64,000 nt of DNA from Sporosarcina sp. P33 (lineage in GTDB: Bacteria > Bacillota > Bacilli > Bacillales_A > Planococcaceae): positions 1,466,501 through 1,530,500 of the forward strand of contig NZ_CP015027.1 of NCBI RefSeq assembly GCF_002077155.1. The letters run 5' to 3'. Shown here in pieces: positions 26,638 to 36,374 of the stretch (within the stretch, counting starts at the first letter, position 1; each line of letters begins with the position of its first letter). A program made the position numbers and the translations under genes. Below the pieces are notes generated by a model that did not search any database, was not told where the DNA came from, and worked only from the letters and a program-made list of their open reading frames with translations.

Positions 26638-28866
26638 GTGAGAAAATGGAATTCTATCTTTATGCTTTCCGTACTATTGTTCATTGGTTCCGCTCTGTCT
26701 GTCAGCGCGGCAGCGGCGGATGTTAAATATATAGATGTGCCTGATCATCACTGGGCTAAAAATGAGATTATGCAACTGGATGAAATGAAAATCATCACAG
26801 GGGATTTCGATATGCAATTCCATCCTGAATCCCCGCTGACAAAAGGACAAGCCGCAGTTTCACTGTCTAAAATTTTTGGATTACAGTCTTCAGATAATTC
26901 TTTCGGCTTCTCCGACATCAAACGGGGATCCGACAAAGAACTCTTTGCATGGACGGCTGTTGAAAATGGATGGATCCAGCCTAGCAGCCCCGGCGTTTTC
27001 GGCTTTGATGAACCGATTACAAACACCCAGCTGAGGGATTCATTCATCGCGGCTTTTGAATTGAAGAGTAACGGCGGTGATCTCCTGTCCGAAATATGGC
27101 CGTCCCGGTCAGATCGGTCCACGCTGGAGAACATTCCCGTATTTACATTTCTTCATATGGATGACTTTCTTCATCATGGGGATTCCGTCGTTTCCAGGGC
27201 GTATTTCGCGAAAGCCCTGCACAGGATATTGGTGCAAACTAATCGCATTAAACAACCGAAGCACTACAATCTGTCAAAGGCGAAAGAGTCTGCAGACTAT
27301 ATAAAAAGTGATCCAGAAATGAACTTGGGAAGTGTCCCGTTCACTTCTCATCCTCTTTATTTGCGTTCTGAAAAAACTTTTACATTTAAAGATTATTCAC
27401 AAACCGATTACGGCTTTGCACGCGATACGGTATATACCTACACTATAGGTGAGAATGACGCAGAAATTGAACTGACTGTCCGTCAGCTGCACAACAATGA
27501 TGTCTTCGTCTTTTCAAAGCTGACCAATCAGTCAGAGATTCCGATTTCCATAGAGATTCTGCAAAAAGAATCCGATGTTACACATTTTGATTTATACCGG
27601 TACGACCGTTATCCGCTAATGCGAAAGAATACCGATCTGACTGATGCGGACATGACGACATATCCGACAGGAGTGCTTCGCTTCATTAAATCAGACGGGA
27701 CAGTCGAAGAACGGATGATAGGCCAGGCTTATCGCTCCAAACCATTATCTCTTCGGTATGACAACGGTGAACAAAGCGTCTCGCGTGAATTGCTTGATGA
27801 ACAGGAGAACTTTACTTACGCACTGGCGGGTAAAACTTTATTGTCTTCCTATACATTACAGGCAGATTCCGATGAAATAGCCGATCATTGGTATGTTGAT
27901 TCCGATCAAAAACTGTTCCATTCCAAGGACTCTATTTTCAAATGGATGAGGGAAACCAGTCAGAATCATAAAAAGCGCAATAATTGGTACACTGCGGACG
28001 GCCCGTACAACAAACTGGCAGATTCAACAGAACCTATGCCTGCTTCCGGTCAAAACTATGGCAGGACGTTACTGATGTTAAAAGAAGACCGGGCATTAAC
28101 TCTTTATCACGAAAATAAAGGGCGTTATTTTGAAGACCTCGTCTATAATGCATTCGTCAATTTGAAAAATTTCAAGAAAGATACAGCCTATTGGGAAACA
28201 GAAGTGACGAGCACGTATCTCAAAAACCTGTATGACATACACGCGCCATTCATCGACACAAGATTCAATGAACAGATTGCCTTGTTTTATTATAATATCG
28301 GCAGCGAATTTCGGATTCCTGATGCAAAGGAACCTCTTCGTCATTATGCAGACTTACTCGTATCACAGAAACGAAGAGGCAATACCATTAATGTTGCGCG
28401 CAATGCCTATTACATTGCAGACTATTTCCCGATCAAGCAACAGGTTACGACACATACTTCAATGAACCATGCGCTCGGCGGCATGAATATTTTACTTATG
28501 TCTTATCAGGAATTTGGAGACTGGCGCTATCTTCAAACAGCCCGCAGTATTCAGCAGGCAATTGTCCTGCAAAAAGATAAGTGGATTCGGGACAATGGAG
28601 ATATTTGGTATCGCATCTCACCGGATCTCTCATTTAAAGGCGAAGACTATAAGCATTTGACACTCGAAGATTTGATAGGCTCCTATCAGCTTTGGCAGCA
28701 AATTGATCGGAGCTACCTGCCGACACTGAAGCAGCTGATCATTTCCAAAGCCACGTTCCTGTCGAATGAAGAACTAGGCTACACGACAAAGATTAAAAAC
28801 GGTCTGAAGGATATCGGGTTATCCGAGTACCTTCCAAAAGGGAAAGAAGTAACTGACGCATTGTGA
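26638..28866 (+). CDS. Large exported SLH-domain protein of unknown function
   Basis: This 742-residue protein has a signal peptide (RKWNSIFMLSVLLFIG...SAAAA) followed by SLH-type sequence: IDVPDHHWAKNEIMQL is a clear first motif, SDIKRGSDKELFAW a second, weaker one, and a third is barely visible. These should bind pyruvylated secondary cell-wall polymer. The next 500 residues contain a beta-rich part (about 240-420) and a helical C-terminal part with ARNAYYIADYFPIKQQ and HTSMNHALGGMNILLMSYQ, somewhat like alpha/alpha-barrel glycan epimerases or lyases; I cannot assign it. The GTG at 26638 is seven bases after GGAGGT, while the ATG at 26632 is too close to it. Confidence 0.7.
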   Translation: MRKWNSIFMLSVLLFIGSALSVSAAAADVKYIDVPDHHWAKNEIMQLDEMKIITGDFDMQFHPESPLTKGQAAVSLSKIFGLQSSDNSFGFSDIKRGSDKELFAWTAVENGWIQPSSPGVFGFDEPITNTQLRDSFIAAFELKSNGGDLLSEIWPSRSDRSTLENIPVFTFLHMDDFLHHGDSVVSRAYFAKALHRILVQTNRIKQPKHYNLSKAKESADYIKSDPEMNLGSVPFTSHPLYLRSEKTFTFKDYSQTDYGFARDTVYTYTIGENDAEIELTVRQLHNNDVFVFSKLTNQSEIPISIEILQKESDVTHFDLYRYDRYPLMRKNTDLTDADMTTYPTGVLRFIKSDGTVEERMIGQAYRSKPLSLRYDNGEQSVSRELLDEQENFTYALAGKTLLSSYTLQADSDEIADHWYVDSDQKLFHSKDSIFKWMRETSQNHKKRNNWYTADGPYNKLADSTEPMPASGQNYGRTLLMLKEDRALTLYHENKGRYFEDLVYNAFVNLKNFKKDTAYWETEVTSTYLKNLYDIHAPFIDTRFNEQIALFYYNIGSEFRIPDAKEPLRHYADLLVSQKRRGNTINVARNAYYIADYFPIKQQVTTHTSMNHALGGMNILLMSYQEFGDWRYLQTARSIQQAIVLQKDKWIRDNGDIWYRISPDLSFKGEDYKHLTLEDLIGSYQLWQQIDRSYLPTLKQLIISKATFLSNEELGYTTKIKNGLKDIGLSEYLPKGKEVTDAL

Positions 28867-28955
28867 GTGCGATAAGCCTTTCACTTTGAAGCCGTCAAAT
28901 AACTGCGTTACGATATATACAGCAAGATGAAATTTATACACGGAAGGAGATTTAT

Positions 28956-29951
28956 ATGACTCTTACATTTAACGCACTTATTGCAGACAAGCAAAACGAA
29001 GATTTTTCAGTACAGGTTCAGCAGCTTTCATTGGATGATTTGCCTGAAGGAGACGTAGTGATTCGCGTCCACTATTCGGGCATCAACTACAAAGACAGTT
29101 TAGCTGCGATTCCTGACGGCAACATCGTACAAACTTATCCGATGGTACCCGGCATTGACTTGGCTGGTGTTGTCGAATCTTCAACGGATGAGCGATTCAA
29201 AAAAGGTGATGAAGTTATCGCAACCAGCTATGAAATCGGCGTATCACATTTCGGGGGATACAGCGAATATGCCAGGGTAAAGTCGGAGTGGGTCGTTCCC
29301 CTTCCCGCTGGAATTTCATTAAAAGAAGCGATGATTATTGGAACAGCAGGCTTCACGGCTGCTTTGTCCGTTCAGCGTTTAGAGGAAAATCGTCTGTCCC
29401 CTGACAAAGGGAAAGTGCTGGTAACCGGTGCAACAGGCGGAGTCGGCAGTTTTGCGGTTTCCTTTTTATCGAAGCTTGGCTATGAAGTGGAAGCGAGTTC
29501 AGGAAAAGAAGAGGCACATGAGTATTTGAAATCGCTCGGCGCTGCTTCCATCATCCCCCGTGAAGAAGTATATGACGGGAAAATCCGCGCACTTGGAAAG
29601 CAAAAATGGGCCGCCGCGGTTGATCCGGTCGGCGGTGAACCGCTTGCATCATTGCTGAGCCAAATCGAGTATGGCGGCTCTGTGGCAGTCAGCGGTTTAA
29701 CGGCCGGCACGAAAGTCCCGACAGCCGTATTTCCGTTCATCCTGCGTGCCGTGAACTTGCTCGGCATCGATTCTGTTTACTGTCCAATGGAAACTCGCCT
29801 GAAAGTTTGGGAACGTTTAGCGACGGACTTAAAACTTGCAGATTTAGAACAGCTCGTCCAGGAGGAAATTTCATTGGAACAACTGCCCGCTGCCCTTCCG
29901 ACTTTATTAAAAGGTCAGGCACGCGGCAGAACCATTGTCAAATTAGTGTAA
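28956..29951 (+). CDS. YhdH/YhfP family quinone oxidoreductase-like dehydrogenase
   Basis: This 331-residue medium-chain dehydrogenase/reductase lacks the zinc-ligand pattern. It is close to YhdH/AcuI (acrylyl-CoA reductase) and B. subtilis YhfP. VRVHYSGINYKDSLAA- and PGIDLAGVVESS-type blocks are present, followed by the NADPH-binding LVTGATGGVGSFAVSFLSKL. The C-terminal GQARGRTIVKLV is typical of the family. The physiological substrate is uncertain. The ATG follows GGAAGGAG. It converges on putP through a shared terminator. Confidence 0.85.
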   Translation: MTLTFNALIADKQNEDFSVQVQQLSLDDLPEGDVVIRVHYSGINYKDSLAAIPDGNIVQTYPMVPGIDLAGVVESSTDERFKKGDEVIATSYEIGVSHFGGYSEYARVKSEWVVPLPAGISLKEAMIIGTAGFTAALSVQRLEENRLSPDKGKVLVTGATGGVGSFAVSFLSKLGYEVEASSGKEEAHEYLKSLGAASIIPREEVYDGKIRALGKQKWAAAVDPVGGEPLASLLSQIEYGGSVAVSGLTAGTKVPTAVFPFILRAVNLLGIDSVYCPMETRLKVWERLATDLKLADLEQLVQEEISLEQLPAALPTLLKGQARGRTIVKLV

Positions 29952-29959
29952 AAGCAAAC

Positions 29960-30003
29960 GAGCCATCCATGCACATATGATTGCGGCATGGATGGCTCTT
30001 TAC
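29960..30003. terminator. Terminator between the YhdH-like gene and putP
   Basis: The stem GAGCCATCCATG.. / ..CATGGATGGCTC is followed by TTTACATTT on the plus strand. It can also stall minus-strand transcripts leaving putP. Confidence 0.82.
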
Positions 30004-30005
30004 AT

Positions 30006-31487
30006 TTATCTTTCTTTCTCAAGCAATTTCATTGTTTCATCGTACTCGCCTTCAATTACTTCATGGCGTCTATAGGTCGCCAGACTGACTGCGTATGCAA
30101 CTAACAGACAAATGATGAACCCCGGAACGATTTCATACAACGCACCGGAAAGGAATTTAATATTCCCCCAAACACCGACTGTAATCGCACCCGCAACCAT
30201 TCCGAATAAAGCGCCTTTGGCAGTCAGTTTTCTCCAATACAGAGATAACAGGATGATCGGGCCAAATGCTCCGCCAAAACCAGCCCATGCGAATGAAACC
30301 AGTTTTAACACGGATTCTTTATTCGGCCATGCCAGAACCATCGCAATAATTGTCACGAACAGCACTGCCGCACGGCCCAGGAATACATACTGCCGATCCG
30401 ATGCATTGGATTTGAACACCGCTTTATACAAGTCCTCGATCAATGCGGAAGATGTCACGATCAATTGAGACGAGATAGTACTCATAATAGCGGCCAGTAC
30501 AGCAGCCAGCATGATTCCCGCAATCAGCGGATGAAAGATGATTTGCCCCAGAACGATAAAGACCGTTTCTGCGTCGGCTAACTCTGTGCTGTTTTGCTGG
30601 AAATATGCGATACCGACTAATGCAGTCGCAATCGCGCCCATCAGACTCAGCAACATCCATCCGATTCCGATTCGTCTTGCACTTTTAGTCTCTTTCACCG
30701 ATTTAATCGCCATGAAACGGACGATGATATGAGGCTGTCCGAAATATCCTAACCCCCAGGCAAGAGAAGAGATAATTCCTGCCACACTCACACCGGATAC
30801 AAAATTAAATAATGCGGGATCTGCCTCCCGAATGCTGGCCGCTGTTTCTGCAAAGCCCCCGGTAATAATAATGCCTGCTGAAGGCACCAGCACCAAAGCT
30901 AAAAACATAATCAGACCTTGCACAAAATCTGTATAACTTACTGCCAGGAAACCACCGAATAATGTATACGCCAGAACGACCGCCGACACAATAATCAAGC
31001 CCGTATGATACTCCAGCCCGAATGAACTTTGAAAGAACTTCCCGCCTGCCACCATCCCGGATGATACATAAAATGTAAAGAACACTAAGATAATAATGCC
31101 AGAAGCCACTCGCAGTAAACGGGAGGTATCTTTTAATCTGTTCTCCAAAAAACTCGGAATCGTAATGGAGTTATTCGAAACTTGCGTGTAGGCGCGCAAA
31201 CGCGGTGCCACAAACAGCCAGTTTAAATAAGCCCCAATTGTCAGCCCGACGGCAATCCATGCTTCTCCGAGCCCGCTCAAATAAATTGCTCCCGGAAGAC
31301 CCATCAGCAGCCATCCCGACATATCGGAAGCACCGGCACTTAACGCAGTGACTGCCGGACCCAGCGACCTTCCGCCGAGCATGTAGTCCGTCAGATTGGA
31401 TGTGCGTCTGAAGGCATACCAGCCGATGAACAGCATAGCGGCCATATACATAATAATCGCAATGAGCTGATATGTTTGTTCCGTCAT
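30006..31487 (-). CDS. putP: Sodium/proline symporter
   Basis: This 493-residue sodium:solute symporter (SSF) has about thirteen helices. The signature region YMLGGRSLGPAVTALSAGAS and DMSGWLLMGLPGAIY match PutP/OpuE of bacilli, and the central GYFGQPHIIVRFMAIKS segment is the PutP signature. It takes up proline as nutrient or osmoprotectant; which role dominates is not visible, and no proline catabolic gene adjoins it. The ATG follows AAAGGAGGGG. Confidence 0.92.
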   Translation of the reverse strand: MTEQTYQLIAIIMYMAAMLFIGWYAFRRTSNLTDYMLGGRSLGPAVTALSAGASDMSGWLLMGLPGAIYLSGLGEAWIAVGLTIGAYLNWLFVAPRLRAYTQVSNNSITIPSFLENRLKDTSRLLRVASGIIILVFFTFYVSSGMVAGGKFFQSSFGLEYHTGLIIVSAVVLAYTLFGGFLAVSYTDFVQGLIMFLALVLVPSAGIIITGGFAETAASIREADPALFNFVSGVSVAGIISSLAWGLGYFGQPHIIVRFMAIKSVKETKSARRIGIGWMLLSLMGAIATALVGIAYFQQNSTELADAETVFIVLGQIIFHPLIAGIMLAAVLAAIMSTISSQLIVTSSALIEDLYKAVFKSNASDRQYVFLGRAAVLFVTIIAMVLAWPNKESVLKLVSFAWAGFGGAFGPIILLSLYWRKLTAKGALFGMVAGAITVGVWGNIKFLSGALYEIVPGFIICLLVAYAVSLATYRRHEVIEGEYDETMKLLEKER

Positions 31488-31688
31488 ACAATCCCCTCCT
31501 TTACTATCAATATACCTATTCTACCTGATGGATAGCACTCTTTGAACAAAAATAAAAAGAAACGTATGAATGAACTACATAATCTGATACAATTGCCCGG
31601 GAAATGACCAGAACTGACAAAGTTAAAGATCGTTGCGAACAAAAGTCCTTTCCTGACGGCCCGGCAGTCGGTTTATTGCCAACTATTA

Positions 31689-31715
31689 TGAAACTTTTCT
31701 GTTCGCCGTGACGTA
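31689..31715 (+). promoter_or_regulatory. ECF/SigW-like promoter of the YbjQ-family gene
   Basis: TGAAAC (31689-31694) and CGTA (31712-31715) are separated by 17 bp, one more than at the sigW autoregulatory promoter in this window. The -10 ends 27 bp before the start codon. This suggests control by SigW or a similar ECF factor. Confidence 0.5.
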
Positions 31716-31742
31716 TACATACAAACCAAAGGAGGAATTTGC

Positions 31743-32066
31743 ATGTTACACACGACAACGAATACACTGCAAGGCCGAACTATTGAAACGTATCACGGCA
31801 TCGTATCAGGAGAAACCATTATGGGGGCAAATATTGTCCGTGACATCTTTGCATCTGTTACGGATATCGTAGGAGGACGCAGTGCAGCTTACGAAAGCAA
31901 ATTGACCGAAGCGCGTCAGACTGCTCTGGATGAAATGTCCCAAAAAGCGTCTGCTATGGGAGCAAATGCAGTAATTGGTGTGGACTTGGACTTTGAAATG
32001 GTGCGTGAAGGCATGATGATGTGCATTGCTACAGGAACTGCTGTCACCTACCGCGAAGGCGAATAA
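31743..32066 (+). CDS. YbjQ/UPF0145 family protein
   Basis: This 107-residue protein of the YbjQ (heavy-metal-binding-like) family is assumed to form pentameric rings. The family opening [20 protein letters not shown] and the later [35 protein letters not shown] blocks are present. Its biochemical function is not established. The ATG follows AAAGGAGGAATTTGC. A candidate ECF promoter upstream suggests envelope-stress control. Confidence 0.82.
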   Translation: MLHTTTNTLQGRTIETYHGIVSGETIMGANIVRDIFASVTDIVGGRSAAYESKLTEARQTALDEMSQKASAMGANAVIGVDLDFEMVREGMMMCIATGTAVTYREGE

Positions 32067-32077
32067 CTCCATACAAA

Positions 32078-32102
32078 AAGAGAGGCGATATTCACCTCTC
32101 TT
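32078..32102. terminator. Convergent terminator between the YbjQ-family gene and ywbE
   Basis: The stem AAGAGAGG / CCTCTCTT is flanked by A-run and T-rich sequence, so it can work both ways. Confidence 0.7.
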
Positions 32103-32108
32103 CTTGTA

Positions 32109-32303
32109 TCATTCTAATATTTCTGCCACCCGGCCAACCTGCCCATCCTCTAAACGAACTTTAATGCCATGCGGATGAAAACTGGATTTCGTCAATAAGT
32201 CTTTAACAATACCTTCCGTCTTCACGCCGCTGCGCTGATCTTTTTTCAAGATAATTGCCACATGCAATCCCGGCTTGATATCTGCCCGATTCTGTCCATT
32301 CAT
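32109..32303 (-). CDS. ywbE: YwbE family small protein
   Basis: This 64-residue conserved protein begins MNGQNRADIKPGLHVAIILK and ends in RLEDGQVGRVAEIL, matching B. subtilis YwbE. The KPG..V.I..K...RTG pattern suggests an SH3-like barrel. The function is unknown. GAGGAGCGAATG precedes the ATG. Confidence 0.85.
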   Translation of the reverse strand: MNGQNRADIKPGLHVAIILKKDQRSGVKTEGIVKDLLTKSSFHPHGIKVRLEDGQVGRVAEILE

Positions 32304-32401
32304 AAGTTCATTCGCTCCTCTTTTTTATCCAGTGTAGCACACTGCTGTACGAAACGGACAAGCATGATACAATAAAGGCTATCAAACTAGGAGGGGTTAT
32401 T

Positions 32402-32842
32402 ATGCGATTAACAGTATACCTGGCTGGGGAGATTCACACGTCTTGGCGGGATGAAGTCAAAGAGCAAGCCAAAAATCTTCAATTACCTGTTGATTTTGTC
32501 GGACCTATGGAAGATCATGACCGTTCAGACAATATCGGAGAAGAAATTCTGGGAGAACAGCCGGATAATATTTTTAAAGATGCGGCAGCTTCCAGCCTAA
32601 ACAACCTGCGAACTGAAATCCTGATGAAAAAGTCAGATGTCGTCATTGCATTGTTCGGGGAAGAGTATAAACAATGGAATACCGCAATGGATGCAAGCGC
32701 CGCAGTCGCATTCGGCAAACCGCTGATTCTGATCCGTCAGGAAAAACATCATCACCCGTTAAAAGAACTTTCCCGAAAAGCCCATGTCACCGTCGAATCG
32801 GTAGATCAGGCAGTTTGTGCACTTAAATATATCTTTGAATAA
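32402..32842 (+). CDS. ytoQ: YtoQ family protein
   Basis: This 146-residue protein begins MRLTVYLAGEIHTSWRDEV and follows B. subtilis YtoQ throughout, including KKSDVVIALFGEEYKQWNTA. The fold looks like the nucleoside 2-deoxyribosyltransferase superfamily (YLAGEIHT near the N-terminus, a conserved Glu in the middle), which would imply a nucleoside- or nucleotide-linked substrate. No function is established. The start follows TAGGAGGGG and a terminator follows the gene. Confidence 0.85.
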   Translation: MRLTVYLAGEIHTSWRDEVKEQAKNLQLPVDFVGPMEDHDRSDNIGEEILGEQPDNIFKDAAASSLNNLRTEILMKKSDVVIALFGEEYKQWNTAMDASAAVAFGKPLILIRQEKHHHPLKELSRKAHVTVESVDQAVCALKYIFE

Positions 32843-32875
32843 TCCATACAAACATCCATGTTATTTCATTACACA

Positions 32876-32912
32876 GAAGGCATCCTGGAATTTAGGATGT
32901 CTTCCTTTTTTA
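32876..32912 (+). terminator. Terminator of ytoQ
   Basis: The stem GAAGGCATCCT / AGGATGTCTTC is followed by CTTTTTT. Confidence 0.85.
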
Positions 32913-33089
32913 TTTCAAAATTCCCTATACAATGCTGCGCCTAAGTAATCACTGCTTGTTTCAACCTTTCTTATCCCTTTGAATTTAACAATATGATTCA
33001 AACGTTCCTTTTCAATAAAATTCTGTCACCATATATACTTGTCAAGTGGTAGAATAGAAGTATAAAAGCAGTCAGGAAGGGGCAATCGA

Positions 33090-35921
33090 ATGGCGTCAAA
33101 AAGAGGCATCCGGCAGCAATACATACGAATATTTATCGTTTCGTTAGTCATTGCAGTAATCGGAATGGGCAGCATGTATGCATATGTGAATAATTCATGG
33201 AATGACTTGGAAGAAGAGCAGCAAGATTCACTTGAGAAAGCCCGATTAGTCGAACTGCTTTCCGACTCTATCCAAGATGTATTTTTCAGAATCCGTGGCT
33301 ATTATGCATTTCAAATAGAAGAAGAACTGAATGGGGCTTATCTTTCAATTCAAGATGTACATACTTATTCAAGACAATTTAAATCCCTTCCTCTTAACGT
33401 TAAAGAAAAGGAACTTATCCAGGAAATTGACAGCTTTATGATAGATTACGAAGAGACCACACTTCCAAAAGCTATTCAATTCATTAAAGATAACGATTAT
33501 GAGGGACTGCGCAACTTAGCCCAGGGCGGAACGAATCAATCGGTAAACAGCTTTATTCACTATGCCAATGAATACGATATCATCGCAAAAGAAGAACTGC
33601 TGCAATCCTATGAACGAACCAAAAAGCAATCAGAAATATACTTTTTACTCATTACCATTCTCGGCTTTGCATTCCTGCTCATTCCCATTTACACGGTATG
33701 GAATGTCATCAAACGAGTAGTACGGCCAGTAGAAAAAATAACAAGTGAAGTCGACCAGTATGAAACGGAAGGACAAATTTTATTTCAGCCTATTGCCAGG
33801 GACAATGAAATCGGCGCACTTTCACAATCTATTTATAAGATGATGCAGCGGATTCAAATGAACGAACAAGAAGTTCTGTCTCAAAATGAAGAGTTGATTA
33901 CACAGCAGGACGAATTGTTCAATCGGCAGACGAAAATGGAATTCGCCTTGTCGGAAGCACGTTTTTCGCGCGTTCGCCTCGAACGTTATAACGGCCTGGG
34001 TCACCTTCTTTCATTTTCATTGGATAAGCGGGAAATATGCATGAAAACAGCTGATTATTTAAATCATATTTTCCAGCCTGACCTGAGTCTCCTGCTGTTT
34101 GTAAAAGGAGACATCTATTCATTAAAAGGAATCTCTGATACATTTTTCAGCGAGATAAAAGAAGAGCGTTTAGACTATTTTAAGGAACGGCTGAATACGG
34201 AACCTTATTTTGTGATCAAAAGAGAAGCAGATTATGAAAAGGGAATCTCTGAACAGATCACATATGTTTATGACTTCGTGTCCGGTATATTCAATGCAGA
34301 AAACGAACTCAGTGTGATCACCATTCAATCCCGGATTGGCAAGCCTTTTACAGAAGATGACCAAAAAGATCTATACAGTTTGCTTAAGCGCATTGCCCTC
34401 TCTGTAGACAGAGTCGATCAATACGAGTTAATTATCCACGAACGGCAGCTGAATCAAAGTATTTTGGACAATATCAATGAAGGAATCCGTTTTGTTTCCA
34501 ATACAGACGAAGAGGATAAATACAATGCCGCTTTATTTGAACTGTTGGATATGGAACCTGAATCCAAAGACAAAGCGTGGCCGCGTGAAGAGTGGACTGA
34601 GTATTTCTTACAGCAAATTGATGATCCTGTTCAGTACCAACAGTTCCTGGATACAACACTTGATACGGAATCAGCTGGCCATACGAACAACACCTATATA
34701 CTTACACTGCAGTCTAAAGAATCTCGTGTCATGAACGTCTATAGTGTGCCAATTATTATTCAAGGCAGAAAAGTGGGCACAATATTCGTGCATCGTGATA
34801 TTACACATGAACATGAAGTTAATAAAATGAAAACCGAGCTGGTTTCAACGGTCAGCCATGAATTACGTACACCTTTGTCCAGTATTCTCGGCTTCTCAGA
34901 ATTATTACTAAATAAAGATATGGATGAAAAGCGTAAAAAACGCTATTTGGAGACCATTCACGGTGAAGCAAACCGGCTAACCGCATTAATTAATGACTTC
35001 TTGGACATTCAGCGTATGGAATCAGGACGCCAAACGTATCAGATGGAGGAAATTTCCGTTGGTGATGTTTCAATAGAAGCAGTAAATAAGCTGCCGATTC
35101 AATCACAGCTGCACAAGATTATCCTTCAAGACGTAACTTGTTCATCCAGCATCAAAGGAGATCACGACCGTATTCTTCAAGTATTTTTGAACCTGATTGG
35201 GAATGCAATTAAATTTTCTCCAGATGGCGGCGAGATCAATATTACCCTTTTTAATCAGCAAGACTCAGTCGTCGTCTCTATAAAAGATCAAGGAATCGGA
35301 ATTCCAGCAGAAACTATCGGCCATTTATTCGAGAAGTTTTACCGTTTTGATAACAGCTATAGCAGGAAAATAGGCGGTACAGGTCTCGGCTTGTCTATTT
35401 GCAAAGAAATCATTCAAGATCATAACGGACAAATATGGGTAGATTCAGAAGAAAATTCAGGAACAACTATTTTCTTCTCACTTCCCCTTATACAAATGTT
35501 GCCTGAGGAACATATCCAATCTGATAAACCGCTGATAGCTGTAGTGGAAGACGATGTAAATATCGCGTTACTGCTCGGCGAAGAGTTATCAAGCAATGGA
35601 TTTTCAATCATACATCATTCTTCAGTGGACAAAGCATTTACATGCATACAGCAGATGCGTCCTGCTGCAGTCGTTGTTGATTTGATGCTTGAAAATGGTG
35701 AAGACGGCTGGGATCTGATCCGTCAAATGAAAGAACGCGAGGAAACGAAAACGATCCCTATCATTATTTCCTCTGCACTCGAAAAAGAACCTCAGTTAAT
35801 GGAGCAGTTTGATATTAATGATTATTTTACAAAACCTTATCCGCTTGGTGACTTGTCTGCAACTGTCCTGCAAACTTTAGAGCGTTCGGATGGAAGAATA
35901 CTATATCCTGAAAATAACTAA
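33090..35921 (+). CDS. Membrane hybrid sensor histidine kinase with C-terminal receiver
   Basis: This 943-residue hybrid kinase has a helix at about 12-31, a mostly helical extracytoplasmic domain of CHASE3/4HB type (32-180), a second helix (185-207), HAMP (208-265), a coiled coil, a GAF-like region (305-440), a PAS-like region (450-580), HisKA with His590 in SHELRTPLSSILGFSELLL, and HATPase_c with LIGNAIKFSPDGG, DQGIGIP and GGTGLGLSI. The receiver has Asp864 in AVVVDLML and the lysine in FTKPYP. The ligand is unknown. It faces a stand-alone receiver and an Hpt-GGDEF gene across a shared terminator. A hybrid kinase needs an Hpt partner, and that gene supplies one. Confidence 0.9.
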   Translation: MASKRGIRQQYIRIFIVSLVIAVIGMGSMYAYVNNSWNDLEEEQQDSLEKARLVELLSDSIQDVFFRIRGYYAFQIEEELNGAYLSIQDVHTYSRQFKSLPLNVKEKELIQEIDSFMIDYEETTLPKAIQFIKDNDYEGLRNLAQGGTNQSVNSFIHYANEYDIIAKEELLQSYERTKKQSEIYFLLITILGFAFLLIPIYTVWNVIKRVVRPVEKITSEVDQYETEGQILFQPIARDNEIGALSQSIYKMMQRIQMNEQEVLSQNEELITQQDELFNRQTKMEFALSEARFSRVRLERYNGLGHLLSFSLDKREICMKTADYLNHIFQPDLSLLLFVKGDIYSLKGISDTFFSEIKEERLDYFKERLNTEPYFVIKREADYEKGISEQITYVYDFVSGIFNAENELSVITIQSRIGKPFTEDDQKDLYSLLKRIALSVDRVDQYELIIHERQLNQSILDNINEGIRFVSNTDEEDKYNAALFELLDMEPESKDKAWPREEWTEYFLQQIDDPVQYQQFLDTTLDTESAGHTNNTYILTLQSKESRVMNVYSVPIIIQGRKVGTIFVHRDITHEHEVNKMKTELVSTVSHELRTPLSSILGFSELLLNKDMDEKRKKRYLETIHGEANRLTALINDFLDIQRMESGRQTYQMEEISVGDVSIEAVNKLPIQSQLHKIILQDVTCSSSIKGDHDRILQVFLNLIGNAIKFSPDGGEINITLFNQQDSVVVSIKDQGIGIPAETIGHLFEKFYRFDNSYSRKIGGTGLGLSICKEIIQDHNGQIWVDSEENSGTTIFFSLPLIQMLPEEHIQSDKPLIAVVEDDVNIALLLGEELSSNGFSIIHHSSVDKAFTCIQQMRPAAVVVDLMLENGEDGWDLIRQMKEREETKTIPIIISSALEKEPQLMEQFDINDYFTKPYPLGDLSATVLQTLERSDGRILYPENN

Positions 35922-35958
35922 AAAGAACGTCCCCCGCTTTGGAGGGACGTTCTTTTTA
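35921..35958. terminator. Convergent terminator between the hybrid kinase and response regulator genes
   Basis: The stem AAAGAACGTCCC / GGGACGTTCTTT is flanked by A and T runs on both sides, so it is functional in both directions. Confidence 0.88.
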
Positions 35959-35987
35959 TTGTTCAAGCAAATTTTCATATCATAATT

Positions 35988-36359
35988 TCAGTCTTTGAGT
36001 AGCGACTTTACTAATTCAGTCAGTTCATTCGGGCTGAACGGTTTAGGGACAAAGTGAGAAGCCCCCATTGCCATAACGGTATCTTGATCAGTTTGCTGTG
36101 CTTTCGCTGTCAGCATAATTACAGGAACATCGAGTTCCATCGGCTGCAGCCGCTCCAATAACTCCAAACCGGTCATACGCGGCATCATATAATCCAAAAG
36201 AATGGCATCATACCGATTGCTTTGTATCTTTTCAAAGGCTTCCAGACCATCCTCCGCTTCTTCCACCTGAAATCCTTCAAACTCCAATGTATCAGTCAGC
36301 AGCATTCGCAAGATTTCTTCATCATCTACAACTAACACTTTTTTCATTTCATACGTCAA
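35988..36359 (-). CDS. Stand-alone response regulator receiver protein
   Basis: This 123-residue CheY-like protein is a receiver only, with no output domain. The acidic pocket is VLVVDDEE, the phosphoacceptor Asp is in AILLDYMMPRMTG, the Thr is in VIMLTAKA and the Lys is in VPKPFSP. The TTG at 36359 has GAGGAGG seven bases upstream and is preferred over the ATG four codons later. It follows the Hpt-GGDEF gene by 15 bp and would be its co-transcribed phospho-shuttle or phosphate sink. Confidence 0.88.
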   Translation of the reverse strand: MTYEMKKVLVVDDEEILRMLLTDTLEFEGFQVEEAEDGLEAFEKIQSNRYDAILLDYMMPRMTGLELLERLQPMELDVPVIMLTAKAQQTDQDTVMAMGASHFVPKPFSPNELTELVKSLLKD

Positions 36360-36374
36360 CAGGGGGCCTCCTCT

